Assembly: GCA_035528235.1 (NCBI GenBank)
Contig: DATKZB010000384.1
Coordinates: 1 to 28,775 of the forward strand
Direction of reading: 5' to 3'
Length of the DNA: 28,775 nucleotides
Source: DATKZB01 sp035528235
GTDB lineage: Bacteria > Planctomycetota > Phycisphaerae > FEN-1346
In this document: positions 1 through 6,922 of the stretch, in pieces
Position numbering within the stretch: the first letter of the stretch is position 1
Layout: every line of letters begins with the position of its first letter
The notes under the pieces: model-generated
What the model was told of the DNA's origin: nothing
Databases searched by the model: none
What the model saw: the letters and a program-made list of their open reading frames with translations, nothing else
Position numbers and translations under genes: made by a program

Positions 1-1257
1 GCCCTCGCGGGTCTTGAAGGGCCGGTTGTCGGACCCCATCATCATGCCGAAGGCAACGTGCTCGAGCGAGACCTCCGGCGGCGCAAACCCCGCCGCCCGC
101 GCCGCGGCGAACATCATCCGGAAATGCAGCGACTGACGGGCGTCGGTCACGTAGAGAATACGGTCGGCACGAGGCGAATTCGGATTTCGGATTTCGGATT
201 CCGGATTGGCCGTTCCGGGCAGGTTCCCCGTCCGGAAGGCCACCGCCGCGAGGTCGGTGGTCGCGTAAAGATACCCCTCGTCGGACTTCTGGACGATGAG
301 GGGCAGGGGCGATCCGTCCTTGTTGACGAAGAGCGGCTTACCGTCCGGGCCGTTCAGGAAGACGCACTGGGCGCCCTGGGACTCCGCCAGGAGGCCCTTC
401 TTGCGCAGGTCCTCGACGATGTCACGCAGGACATCGTTGTACGCCGACTCGCCGCGGACGTCGGCGTCCGTCAGAAGGACCCCAAGTCTCCCGTAGACCT
501 TCTTGCAGTGCCCGATTGACAGCAACAGGAAATCTTGCCAGATTTCGCGGGTCCGCGGGTCTCCACCCTGAAGTTTGACGACTGTTTCACGCGCCTCTTG
601 CGCAAAACCTGGGTCGGTGTCGAACAGGCGCTTGGCTTCGCGGTACAAGGCCTCCAAGTCCTCAAGCGCCTTGTCCACGAAAAAGTGCCCCGGGGCACCG
701 GCAACTGGTTGAATCAGCCCCTGCCGTTCAACGTAGGCCACAAGCATCCCAAACTGCGTCCCCCAGTCGCCGACGTGGTTCTGGCGGATGACCGTGTGGC
801 CCAGGAAATCGAGGACGCGCACCAGGGCGTCGCCGATGATCGTCGAGCGCAGGTGCCCGACGTGCATCTCCTTGGCCAGGTTCGGCGCCGAGTAGTCCAC
901 CACGATCGTGCGGCGTTCGCCGGGGCGGGGCACGCCCAGCCGCGCGTCATCCAGCATCGTGGCCAGTTGCCCGGCCAGCCAGGCCGCCGAGAAGCGAAGG
1001 TTGATGAAGCCCGGGCCGGCGATCTCGGGCGGGTCGGCGACGTCGGCCAAGTCGGCCGCCGCCACAATCGCCGCGGCCACGTCGCGCGGCCTCTTGCCGA
1101 GGCGTTTCGCCAGGGCCATCGCGCCGTTGGCCTGGTAGTCGCCGAAGCGCTCGTCCTGGACGGGCATGACGACGGCCGGGGCCTGGGCGGCCTCCGGAAA
1201 GGCCGCGCGGATGGCCGTCGCCAACCGGTCTTCGAGCAGACGCTGGACGCTGGGCAT
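1..1257 (-). CDS. argS: Arginyl-tRNA synthetase, partial (C-terminus beyond window)
   Basis: Class I aminoacyl-tRNA synthetase that charges tRNA-Arg in the cytoplasm. The frame is open from the ATG at 1257 to the left edge (419 codons), so the C-terminal anticodon-binding domain lies outside. Visible are the N-terminal Arg-tRNA-synthetase domain, the HIGH-type signature HVGH in the context SAPNLAKEMHVGHLRST (around 847-905), the segment DARQSLHF near 135-160, and the family motif HVAFGMMMG followed by FKTREG (KMSKS counterpart) at the left edge. The start overlaps the rsfS stop by one base (TGATG), implying translational coupling. An odd insertion of about 20 residues, encoded partly by a 7-bp repeat at 178-207, lies just before the DARQSLHF segment. 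Identification is secure. Confidence 0.96.
   Translation of the reverse strand, partial: MPSVQRLLEDRLATAIRAAFPEAAQAPAVVMPVQDERFGDYQANGAMALAKRLGKRPRDVAAAIVAAADLADVADPPEIAGPGFINLRFSAAWLAGQLATMLDDARLGVPRPGERRTIVVDYSAPNLAKEMHVGHLRSTIIGDALVRVLDFLGHTVIRQNHVGDWGTQFGMLVAYVERQGLIQPVAGAPGHFFVDKALEDLEALYREAKRLFDTDPGFAQEARETVVKLQGGDPRTREIWQDFLLLSIGHCKKVYGRLGVLLTDADVRGESAYNDVLRDIVEDLRKKGLLAESQGAQCVFLNGPDGKPLFVNKDGSPLPLIVQKSDEGYLYATTDLAAVAFRTGNLPGTANPESEIRNPNSPRADRILYVTDARQSLHFRMMFAAARAAGFAPPEVSLEHVAFGMMMGSDNRPFKTREG
178..207. repeat. Short tandem 7-bp repeat inside argS
   Basis: About four units of ATTTCGG (first and third slightly altered) form a 30-bp low-complexity tract that continues the argS reading frame on the minus strand. 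It is translated into Asn/Pro/Glu/Ser/Ile/Arg-rich residues. Similar TTCGGATTT tracts are, from memory, common intergenic repeats in planctomycete-like genomes; that point is recollection, not measured here. Confidence 0.8.
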
Positions 1258-1685
1258 CAGGCGTCTCCGAACGCCGGTGCGGCCTCGCCGTCGGGCCGCG
1301 GCTTCCAGCCCCTCTGCCAGTCGACGCGGGGGGCGTCGCCCCAAAGCAGTTCCAGGTCGTAGTACCGGCGCGACTCGTCGGTAAAGACGTGAACGACCAC
1401 GTCGACGTAGTCGACGAGGAGCCATCGCGAGGCGTCGGCGCCCTCGGCGGGGTCGGCGCCCTCGACGCCGAAGGGTTTCTCGCCCAGGTCGCGTCCGGTC
1501 CGGACGGCCCACTCGGCCACGGCCCGCATCTGCCGGGCCGACGTGCCGGTGGCCAGCACGAAGAAGTCCGTAACGGGCGAGAGTTTCCGCAGGTCGAGGA
1601 CGGCGACCTCGCGGCAGCGGTTCTCGGCGCACACGCGGGCCATGGCGATGGCGAGGCGGCGGGCTGTCATTTGGCGTTTGGCCAT
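1257..1685 (-). CDS. rsfS: Ribosomal silencing factor RsfS
   Basis: A 142-residue protein of the RsfS/Iojap family (DUF143). Members bind ribosomal protein L14 on the large subunit and block subunit joining during starvation. The sequence has the family core: the segment VLDLRKLSPVTDFFVLATG near residues 29-47, then SARQMRAVAE, and the terminal VDYVDVVVHVFTDESRRYYDLELLWGD region with its acidic/aromatic signature. The C-terminal ~25 residues are a non-conserved tail. The ATG shares its A with the hppA TAA stop (TAATG), and its TGA overlaps the argS ATG, so the three genes look co-translated. Short upstream in-frame extensions in the hppA frame overlap are not needed. Confidence 0.93.
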   Translation of the reverse strand: MAKRQMTARRLAIAMARVCAENRCREVAVLDLRKLSPVTDFFVLATGTSARQMRAVAEWAVRTGRDLGEKPFGVEGADPAEGADASRWLLVDYVDVVVHVFTDESRRYYDLELLWGDAPRVDWQRGWKPRPDGEAAPAFGDA

Positions 1686-4354
1686 TACTTCGCCAGGTGG
1701 TCCCACCCGATATGCAGCCAGTCGCCGATGGTCGGGCCGTACTTGACGATCAGGCCCGCAAAGACCACGCTGACCATGCTCATCAACTTGATGAGGATGT
1801 TGAGCGACGGACCGGAGGTGTCCTTGAACGGGTCGCCGACGGTGTCGCCGACGACGGCGGCCTTGTGCGCGTCGGACCCCTTGCCGCCGTGGTGCCCGGT
1901 CTCGATGTACTTCTTGGCGTTGTCCCACGCGCCGCCGGCATTGGCCATGAAGACGGCCATGGCGAAGCCGCCCGTCAGGCCGCCTACCAGAAGGCCCAGC
2001 ACGCCGCCGACGTTCAGGACCAGGCCGACCGCGATGGGGGTGATGATGGCCAGCAGGCTCGGGAAGATCATGGCCCGCTGAGCGCCCGCCGTGGCAATGG
2101 CCACGCACGAGGCGTAGTCCGGCAGCGTCGTACCCTCCATGATGCCGGCGATGGTGCGGAACTGGCGTCGGACCTCCTCAATCATCTGCCCGGCCGCCCG
2201 CCCGACCGCCTGCATCGTCAGGGCGCAGAAGACGAACACCAGCAGCATCCCCAGGAACACACCCACCAGGAACCCCGGATTCATCGGCGTGGCCCCGTAG
2301 TGCCGCATGAAGTCGAGCATGCCGGCCTGGAAGTCGCCCACGTCGGCCAAGGCGTCGCTGGCAGTCTGCCCGATGGCCACGGGAATGAGGTAGAGGACCT
2401 TCCGGCCGTCGACGCGGAAGACGCCGCGCTCGCGCTCACGGGCCTCCGTCGCCAGGCCTTGGAGCATCAAGGCCGGGGCATCGCGGACGACCGTGTTATC
2501 GGCTTGGCCGGGGGCCTGGACGTACACGACGGTGGCCATCATCTGGCGCTGCCGGGTCGCGGCGTCGGGCGAAGTGTACTGGGCGAACTTGCCGTGGCCG
2601 AGGCTGTGAATGGTGGCCTCAGACCCGGCGGCACAAACGTACGCCGTGGCGGCCTCGCGGTGCATGCCGATGCGGACCTCCTCGACGTAGGCCGCCAGCA
2701 ACGCCAGGGCCGTCAGGGCGGCCGAGCCGATGGCGAAGCCCTTGCCGGTGGCGGCAGTCGTGTTGCCGAGGGCATCGAGGGCGTCGGTCCGTTTGCGAAC
2801 CTCGGGAGGCTGGTGGCTCATCTCGGCGTTGCCGCCCGCGTTGTCGGCAATGGGGCCGTAGGCGTCGGTCGCCAGGGTAATGCCCAGGGTCGAGAGCATG
2901 CCGACGGCGGCAATCGAGATGCCGTAGAGGCCCATCGTGATGTCCGTAAAGCCGCCCGGCAAGGCGAACGCCGTCAGCATGGCGGCGCTGACCGCCAGGA
3001 TCGGGATCCACGTCGAGAGCATGCCCGTGGCGATGCCCGCGATGATGACCGTGGCGGGGCCCGTCAGAGCCTGGTCCGTCAGCCGCTGCGTCGGCTTGAA
3101 CGAGTGCGACGTGTAGTACTCGGTGGCCTTACCGATGATGACGCCCGAGAACAGGCCGGCCAGGACGCTGCCCCACAACTGCCATTTCATCGGCAGGTCG
3201 AGGTAGTAGACCACGAACGCCGCGGCCGGAATCACCAGGGCGCTCGCCAGGAAGATGCCCCGGTTCAGGGCCGACATGAGCGTCTTCATGCTGGCGTCCT
3301 CGCGGGTCCGGACCACAAAGACGCCCAGGATCGACGCCACGATACCCAGCCCGGCCAGGACCAGGGGCGCCAGCAGCATGTTCAACTTGACGGACTCGGC
3401 CATCTCGCCCTGCAAGCTGAACGTGGCGGCCACGCCCAGCGCCGCCGTCGCCAGAATCGAGCCGCAGTACGACTCGTACAGGTCGGCGCCCATGCCCGCG
3501 ACGTCGCCCACGTTGTCGCCCACGTTGTCGGCGATGGTGGCGGGGTTGCGGGGATCGTCTTCGGGGATGCCGGCCTCAACCTTGCCCACCAGGTCGGCCC
3601 CGACGTCGGCGGCCTTGGTGTAGATGCCGCCGCCCACGCGGGCGAACAGGGCCTGGCTCGAGGCGCCCATGCCGAAGCACAACATGACGACCGTAATCTG
3701 CTCCAGGGTCATCGGCTCCCAGGCGAGCGTCTCGACCATCTTGTGGCCCCAGACCTCGTGCAGGAAGTAGAACCAGCCGCTGATGTCCAGCAGGCCCAGG
3801 CCGACAACCGTCAGGCCCATGACGGCCCCGGCGCGGAAGGCCACCGTCAGGCCCCGGTTCAGGCTCTGCTTGGCGCCGTTGGCCGTCCGCGCCGAGGCGC
3901 TCGTGGCCGTCTTCATGCCGATGAAACCCGACAGGCCCGAGAAGAACCCGCCCGTCAGAAAGGCGAACGGCACCAGCGTGTGCTGGACGTGCAGCCCGAA
4001 CGCCATGAACGCCAACAGGCCCGACACCACGATGAAGAAGATGGCCACCACCTTGTACTGCTGCCGCAGGTACGCGTAGGCGCCCTGGCGGACGGCGGCG
4101 GCGATGCGCTTCATCTCGTCGGAGCCCTCGCTCTCGCGCATGACACTCTTGTAGAAGAAGAACGCCATCACCAGCGCGATGACCGACCCGATGGGGGCCA
4201 ACCACCATATCCAGGGAAGGCCCCGCGCGGCCACCTCGCCCGCCTGGGCCGGCGCCGCCGACTGGCTGAATACCTCGGTGGCCAGGAGGCCCATCAGAAC
4301 CAGCAGGGCCGCACCCAATGCCATTCGCACGACGCGGGTAAACCTGCCTTTCAT
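1685..4354 (-). CDS. hppA: Membrane-bound ion-pumping pyrophosphatase, K+-dependent type
   Basis: Integral membrane pump that couples hydrolysis of pyrophosphate to export of H+ and/or Na+. The start at 4354 is preferred: GAAAGGT lies about 7 bases upstream and a hydrophobic segment follows at residues 11-28; ATGs at 4393 and 4420 are possible. The protein is 889 residues, against roughly 670-800 for most relatives. The active-site signature is at residues 264-295 (EDDPRNPATIADNVGD, then GDVAGMGADLYESY), with a second Asp cluster DNAGGNAEMS (504-513) and a third, GDTVGDPFKDTSGPS (836-850). Motif GNTTAATGKG (530-539) has Ala and Gly at the positions that are Lys and Thr in K+-independent enzymes, indicating K+ dependence. 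Pumped ion is not decidable by eye. An extra hydrophilic insert of about 130 residues spans roughly 560-690. It is first in the hppA-rsfS-argS unit. Confidence 0.96.
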   Translation of the reverse strand: MKGRFTRVVRMALGAALLVLMGLLATEVFSQSAAPAQAGEVAARGLPWIWWLAPIGSVIALVMAFFFYKSVMRESEGSDEMKRIAAAVRQGAYAYLRQQYKVVAIFFIVVSGLLAFMAFGLHVQHTLVPFAFLTGGFFSGLSGFIGMKTATSASARTANGAKQSLNRGLTVAFRAGAVMGLTVVGLGLLDISGWFYFLHEVWGHKMVETLAWEPMTLEQITVVMLCFGMGASSQALFARVGGGIYTKAADVGADLVGKVEAGIPEDDPRNPATIADNVGDNVGDVAGMGADLYESYCGSILATAALGVAATFSLQGEMAESVKLNMLLAPLVLAGLGIVASILGVFVVRTREDASMKTLMSALNRGIFLASALVIPAAAFVVYYLDLPMKWQLWGSVLAGLFSGVIIGKATEYYTSHSFKPTQRLTDQALTGPATVIIAGIATGMLSTWIPILAVSAAMLTAFALPGGFTDITMGLYGISIAAVGMLSTLGITLATDAYGPIADNAGGNAEMSHQPPEVRKRTDALDALGNTTAATGKGFAIGSAALTALALLAAYVEEVRIGMHREAATAYVCAAGSEATIHSLGHGKFAQYTSPDAATRQRQMMATVVYVQAPGQADNTVVRDAPALMLQGLATEARERERGVFRVDGRKVLYLIPVAIGQTASDALADVGDFQAGMLDFMRHYGATPMNPGFLVGVFLGMLLVFVFCALTMQAVGRAAGQMIEEVRRQFRTIAGIMEGTTLPDYASCVAIATAGAQRAMIFPSLLAIITPIAVGLVLNVGGVLGLLVGGLTGGFAMAVFMANAGGAWDNAKKYIETGHHGGKGSDAHKAAVVGDTVGDPFKDTSGPSLNILIKLMSMVSVVFAGLIVKYGPTIGDWLHIGWDHLAK

Positions 4355-4424
4355 GCGCTGACCTTTCTCACGTTCCGGAGTCTCAGAGGACATCTTCAGC
4401 CCGCCCAACACGGGCGACACGCAC

Positions 4425-4445
4425 TACAAAAGGGCGAGTTTTGTA
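4425..4445. promoter_or_regulatory. Perfect inverted repeat upstream of hppA
   Basis: TACAAAA and TTTTGTA flank a 7-base GC-rich spacer. The A/T arms stand out in very GC-rich DNA and lie about 70-90 bases upstream of the preferred hppA start. This could be an operator or a small mRNA hairpin. No clear -35/-10 pair for hppA could be assigned. Function is inference. Confidence 0.35.
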
Positions 4446-4540
4446 CCGCCCCGGCCCCCTCAGAGCAAGCGAAAAATGCGCCTTGGCGGCCCCGTCCCGA
4501 CGCTTCGCGGGCGAAGGCCAGCCGCGACCGGCTTATCCGA

Positions 4541-4608
4541 GCCGCGACCGTAAGGGAGCGGTAGACCGCCCCGCCGCCGTAACGCCACCGCTCCCTAACG
4601 GTCGCGGC
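4541..4608. repeat. 22-bp inverted repeat in the hppA/rpmB divergent gap
   Basis: Arms at 4541-4562 and 4587-4608 pair at 21 of 22 positions around a 24-base spacer; the left arm starts GCCGCGACCG and ends GGGAGCGGT. The ten bases GCCGCGACCG also occur directly repeated at 4521-4530. The divergent gap 4355-4714 (360 bases) holds no convincing gene: only this repeat, the A/T inverted repeat at 4425-4445 and the rpmB promoter. Similar GACCGTTAGGGAGCGG-like palindromes are familiar as dispersed planctomycete repeats (recollection). Confidence 0.7.
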
Positions 4609-4640
4609 GCGGAGCGGCCGCAACATTCGCCGGAAAAGGG

Positions 4641-4668
4641 TTGAACTGGCCCCACGAAACGCTATACT
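4641..4668 (+). promoter_or_regulatory. Sigma70-type promoter for rpmB-gatCAB
   Basis: TTGAAC (4641-4646), a 16-base spacer and TATACT (4663-4668). This places the transcription start near 4675, about 40 bases before the rpmB GTG, with the ribosome site GGGAGGT at 4702-4708 in between. Confidence 0.65.
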
Positions 4669-4714
4669 GCTGGTCTTGCATACGGTTGGGTCCAGACTCT
4701 CGGGAGGTCATCGC

Positions 4715-4975
4715 GTGTCAGCCAAGTGCGAAATATGCGGCAAAGGGCCGCTGTTCGGGTCAAGCATCTCGCGCCGCGGCAAGGCCAAGTACCTGGGCGG
4801 CGTCGGCCGCAAGATCACCGGCATCTCGAAACGCCGGTTTTCCGTCAACCTTCAACGCCTCCGCGTGGAACTGCCGAACGGCACTCGCAAACGCATGCGC
4901 GTCTGCGCCCAGTGCCTGCGGGCCGGCAAGGTCACCAAACGCACCCGACGCGTCGTGCCACAGACCGAAGCGTAA
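4715..4975 (+). CDS. rpmB: 50S ribosomal protein L28, zinc-ribbon form
   Basis: An 86-residue large-subunit ribosomal protein. The GTG at 4715 is chosen because GGGAGGT sits at 4702-4708 and the protein then begins with the family start V/M-SAKCEICGKGP. Longer versions from 4676 have no support. It keeps two CxxC pairs (CEIC near residues 5-8 and CAQC near 67-70), the zinc-binding 'C+' form of L28. Family features include GKGPLFG, the SKRRFSVNLQ segment and a basic centre. It leads an apparent operon with gatC, 39 bases downstream. Confidence 0.95.
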   Translation: MSAKCEICGKGPLFGSSISRRGKAKYLGGVGRKITGISKRRFSVNLQRLRVELPNGTRKRMRVCAQCLRAGKVTKRTRRVVPQTEA

Positions 4976-5014
4976 CCGCGACCGCGTGCCGGCTGCCGCG
5001 GCAAGGGAACCGGC

Positions 5015-5317
5015 ATGGCCCTATCCAGGGACGACGTGCTCAAGGTCGGCCGTCTCGGCCGCATCCATCTGACCGACGAGGAGGTCGAGCGGTTCGCCGG
5101 CCAACTGTCGTCCATCCTCGACTACGTGGCCAAGTTGAACGAACTCGACACCTCTGCCGTCGAGCCGCTGGCCCACGCGCTGCCCATCCATAACGTCCTG
5201 CGGGCCGACGAGCCCCGGCCGGGCTTCGACCCCGAGACGGCGCTGGGCGGCGCGCCGGAGTCCTCCGGAGACTTCTTCAAAGTGCCTCGCGTCCTCGACG
5301 ACGGCTCCAGCGCCTAG
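5015..5317 (+). CDS. gatC: Asp/Glu-tRNA amidotransferase subunit C
   Basis: Small 100-residue subunit that wraps around and stabilises GatA in the GatCAB complex, which converts misacylated Glu-tRNA-Gln and/or Asp-tRNA-Asn to the correct amide form. The family pattern is visible: VLKVGRLGRIHLTDEEVERF near the N-terminus, QLSSILDYVAKLNELDTSAVEPL in the middle, and the typical tail LRADEPRPGF followed by FFKVPRVLD. AAGGGAA precedes the ATG. It lies between rpmB and gatA; the 123-base gap before gatA holds two strong hairpins. Presence of gatCAB implies that Gln- and/or Asn-tRNA is made indirectly. Confidence 0.95.
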   Translation: MALSRDDVLKVGRLGRIHLTDEEVERFAGQLSSILDYVAKLNELDTSAVEPLAHALPIHNVLRADEPRPGFDPETALGGAPESSGDFFKVPRVLDDGSSA

Positions 5318-5339
5318 AGCGTCTTGAGATTGGGTCTTT

Positions 5340-5414
5340 GCGCGGTGGGTCCCCGCACCCACCGCGCCAAGTCGGCATTTTGCGGGGGACGCGGCCCGCC
5401 CAGGGCGGGCCGCG
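5340..5414. repeat. Two GC-rich hairpins between gatC and gatA
   Basis: Hairpin 1: arms 5340-5350 and 5357-5367 (GCGCGGTGGGT and its complement) around CCCCGC, a perfect 11-bp stem. Hairpin 2: arms 5390-5401 and 5403-5414, a perfect 12-bp palindrome with a one-base centre. Hairpin 1 belongs to the same sequence family as those at 8402-8422 and 12928-13004. There is no T tract, so a simple terminator is unlikely. Confidence 0.8.
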
Positions 5415-5440
5415 CAAACACGCGCAGGCGGACCCCATTC

Positions 5441-6922
5441 ATGGCCGCCACCGACATGACAGCCTGCCGCATGCGAGAGGCCCTGCGGGCCCGCGACCTC
5501 TCCGCCGCCGACGCGACCGCCGCCTGCCTCGACGCCATCGAACGCCTTAACCCGCAGGTCAAGGCGTTCCTGTCGGTCGACGCCCCGGCGGCCCACGCGC
5601 GGGCGGCCGAGATCGACCGGCGCCTCGACGCCGGCGATCCGGTGGGCCTGCTGGCCGGCGTGCCCGTGGCCGTCAAGGACAACATGTGCACGGCCGATGG
5701 CCAGACGACGACCTGCGGCAGCCGCATCCTCGAGCATTGGCGGGCTCCGTACAACGCCCACGTGGTCGAGCGGCTGCTGGCCGAGGGGGCCGTCATCGTC
5801 GGCAAGACCAATCTCGATGAGTTCGCCATGGGCTCGTCAACCGAGAACTCGGCCTTTGGCGCGACCTGCAACCCCTGGGACCTGGCCCGCGTGCCGGGCG
5901 GGTCCAGCGGCGGAAGCGCCGCCGCCGTGGCCGCCCGACTGGTGCCCCTGGCGCTGGGGTCCGACACGGGCGGATCCATCCGCCAGCCCGCGGCGCTGTG
6001 CGGCGTGGTGGGCATGAAACCGACGTACGGTCGCGTCAGCCGGTACGGCCTGGTGGCGTTCGCGTCGAGCCTCGACCAGATCGGCCCGTTCGGCCGGACG
6101 GTGGCCGACGCCGCGCTGCTGCTCCAGGCCACGGCCGGCCACGACGCGCGCGATTCGACCAGCGTGCCCGAACCCGTACCCGACTACCTCGCGGGGCTGG
6201 AAGAGCCCGTCGCGCCGCTTCGCATCGGCGTGCCGCGCCAGTTCTTCGGCGAGGGCCTCGACGCCGAGGTCGAGCAGGCCGTCCGCGAGGCGTTGGCCGT
6301 GTACGAGCGCCTGGGGGCGGAACTCGTCGAGGTCGACCTGCCTCACGCCACCGACTACGCCATCGCCGCCTACTACATCGTGGCCCCCAGCGAGGCCTCC
6401 TCCAACCTGGCCCGCTACGACGGCGTCCACTACGGGTACCGGTCGGCCGACCACAAAGACATGATCGACATGTACATGCGCAGCCGCTCGCAGGGCTTCG
6501 GCGACGAGGTCAAACGCCGCATCATGATCGGCACCTACGCCCTGAGCGCCGGTTACTACGACGCGTACTACAAGAAGGCCCTGCGTGTGCGGCGGCTCAT
6601 CCGGCGCGATTTCGACCAGGCGTTCGAGAAGGTCGATTGCCTCATGGGGCCCACCACCCCCACGGCGGCCTTCCGGATGGGCGAGAAGACCGCCGACCCC
6701 CTCACCATGTACCTGTCGGACGTGTACACGGCCAGCGCCAACCTGGCCGCCATCGCGGGCATCAGCATTCCGTGCGGGTTCACGGCGGCCGGGTTGCCCG
6801 TGGGCCTCCAGATCCTCTCCGGTGTGTTTACCGAGGATCGGCTCCTGCGAATCGCCCGCATGTACGAGCACGAGGTCGACTGGGCGTCACGCACGCCGCC
6901 CGTTTGCGAGGTGCCCGCATGA
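5441..6922 (+). CDS. gatA: Asp/Glu-tRNA amidotransferase subunit A (amidase)
   Basis: Glutaminase subunit of GatCAB; it frees ammonia from glutamine and passes it to GatB. The 493-residue protein has the amidase-signature triad: Lys79 in GVPVAVKDN, Ser155 in GGSSGGSAA and the nucleophile Ser179 in GSDTGGSIRQP. Further family blocks are KPTYGRVSRYGL, ASSLDQIGP and the C-terminal GISIPCGFTAAGLPVGLQI. The start at 5441 follows the hairpin repeats and a weak GGCGGA; an ATG at 5456 is an alternative. An in-frame extension back to 5324 translates the repeat and is rejected. The stop overlaps the gatB start by four bases (ATGA). Confidence 0.96.
   Translation: MAATDMTACRMREALRARDLSAADATAACLDAIERLNPQVKAFLSVDAPAAHARAAEIDRRLDAGDPVGLLAGVPVAVKDNMCTADGQTTTCGSRILEHWRAPYNAHVVERLLAEGAVIVGKTNLDEFAMGSSTENSAFGATCNPWDLARVPGGSSGGSAAAVAARLVPLALGSDTGGSIRQPAALCGVVGMKPTYGRVSRYGLVAFASSLDQIGPFGRTVADAALLLQATAGHDARDSTSVPEPVPDYLAGLEEPVAPLRIGVPRQFFGEGLDAEVEQAVREALAVYERLGAELVEVDLPHATDYAIAAYYIVAPSEASSNLARYDGVHYGYRSADHKDMIDMYMRSRSQGFGDEVKRRIMIGTYALSAGYYDAYYKKALRVRRLIRRDFDQAFEKVDCLMGPTTPTAAFRMGEKTADPLTMYLSDVYTASANLAAIAGISIPCGFTAAGLPVGLQILSGVFTEDRLLRIARMYEHEVDWASRTPPVCEVPA

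Noticed and set aside
1697..4564. A 955-codon open frame on the plus strand opposite hppA
   Set aside because: It is the antisense shadow of hppA, a consequence of GC-rich third positions. Its His/Gln/Arg/Gly-rich translation matches no family.
4355..4714. A tRNA, small RNA or small gene in the hppA/rpmB gap
   Set aside because: No T-loop-like GTTCGA sequence or cloverleaf was seen, and the short open frames here are composed of repeat sequence.
5340..5367. Hairpin as a terminator between gatC and gatA
   Set aside because: No T tract follows, and gatA belongs to the same functional complex; a repeat or processing site fits better.
5998..6918. Upstream in-frame extension of gatB through gatA
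   Set aside because: The extension is the +1 frame of gatA; the ATG at 6919 gives the full family N-terminus with an ATGA overlap.
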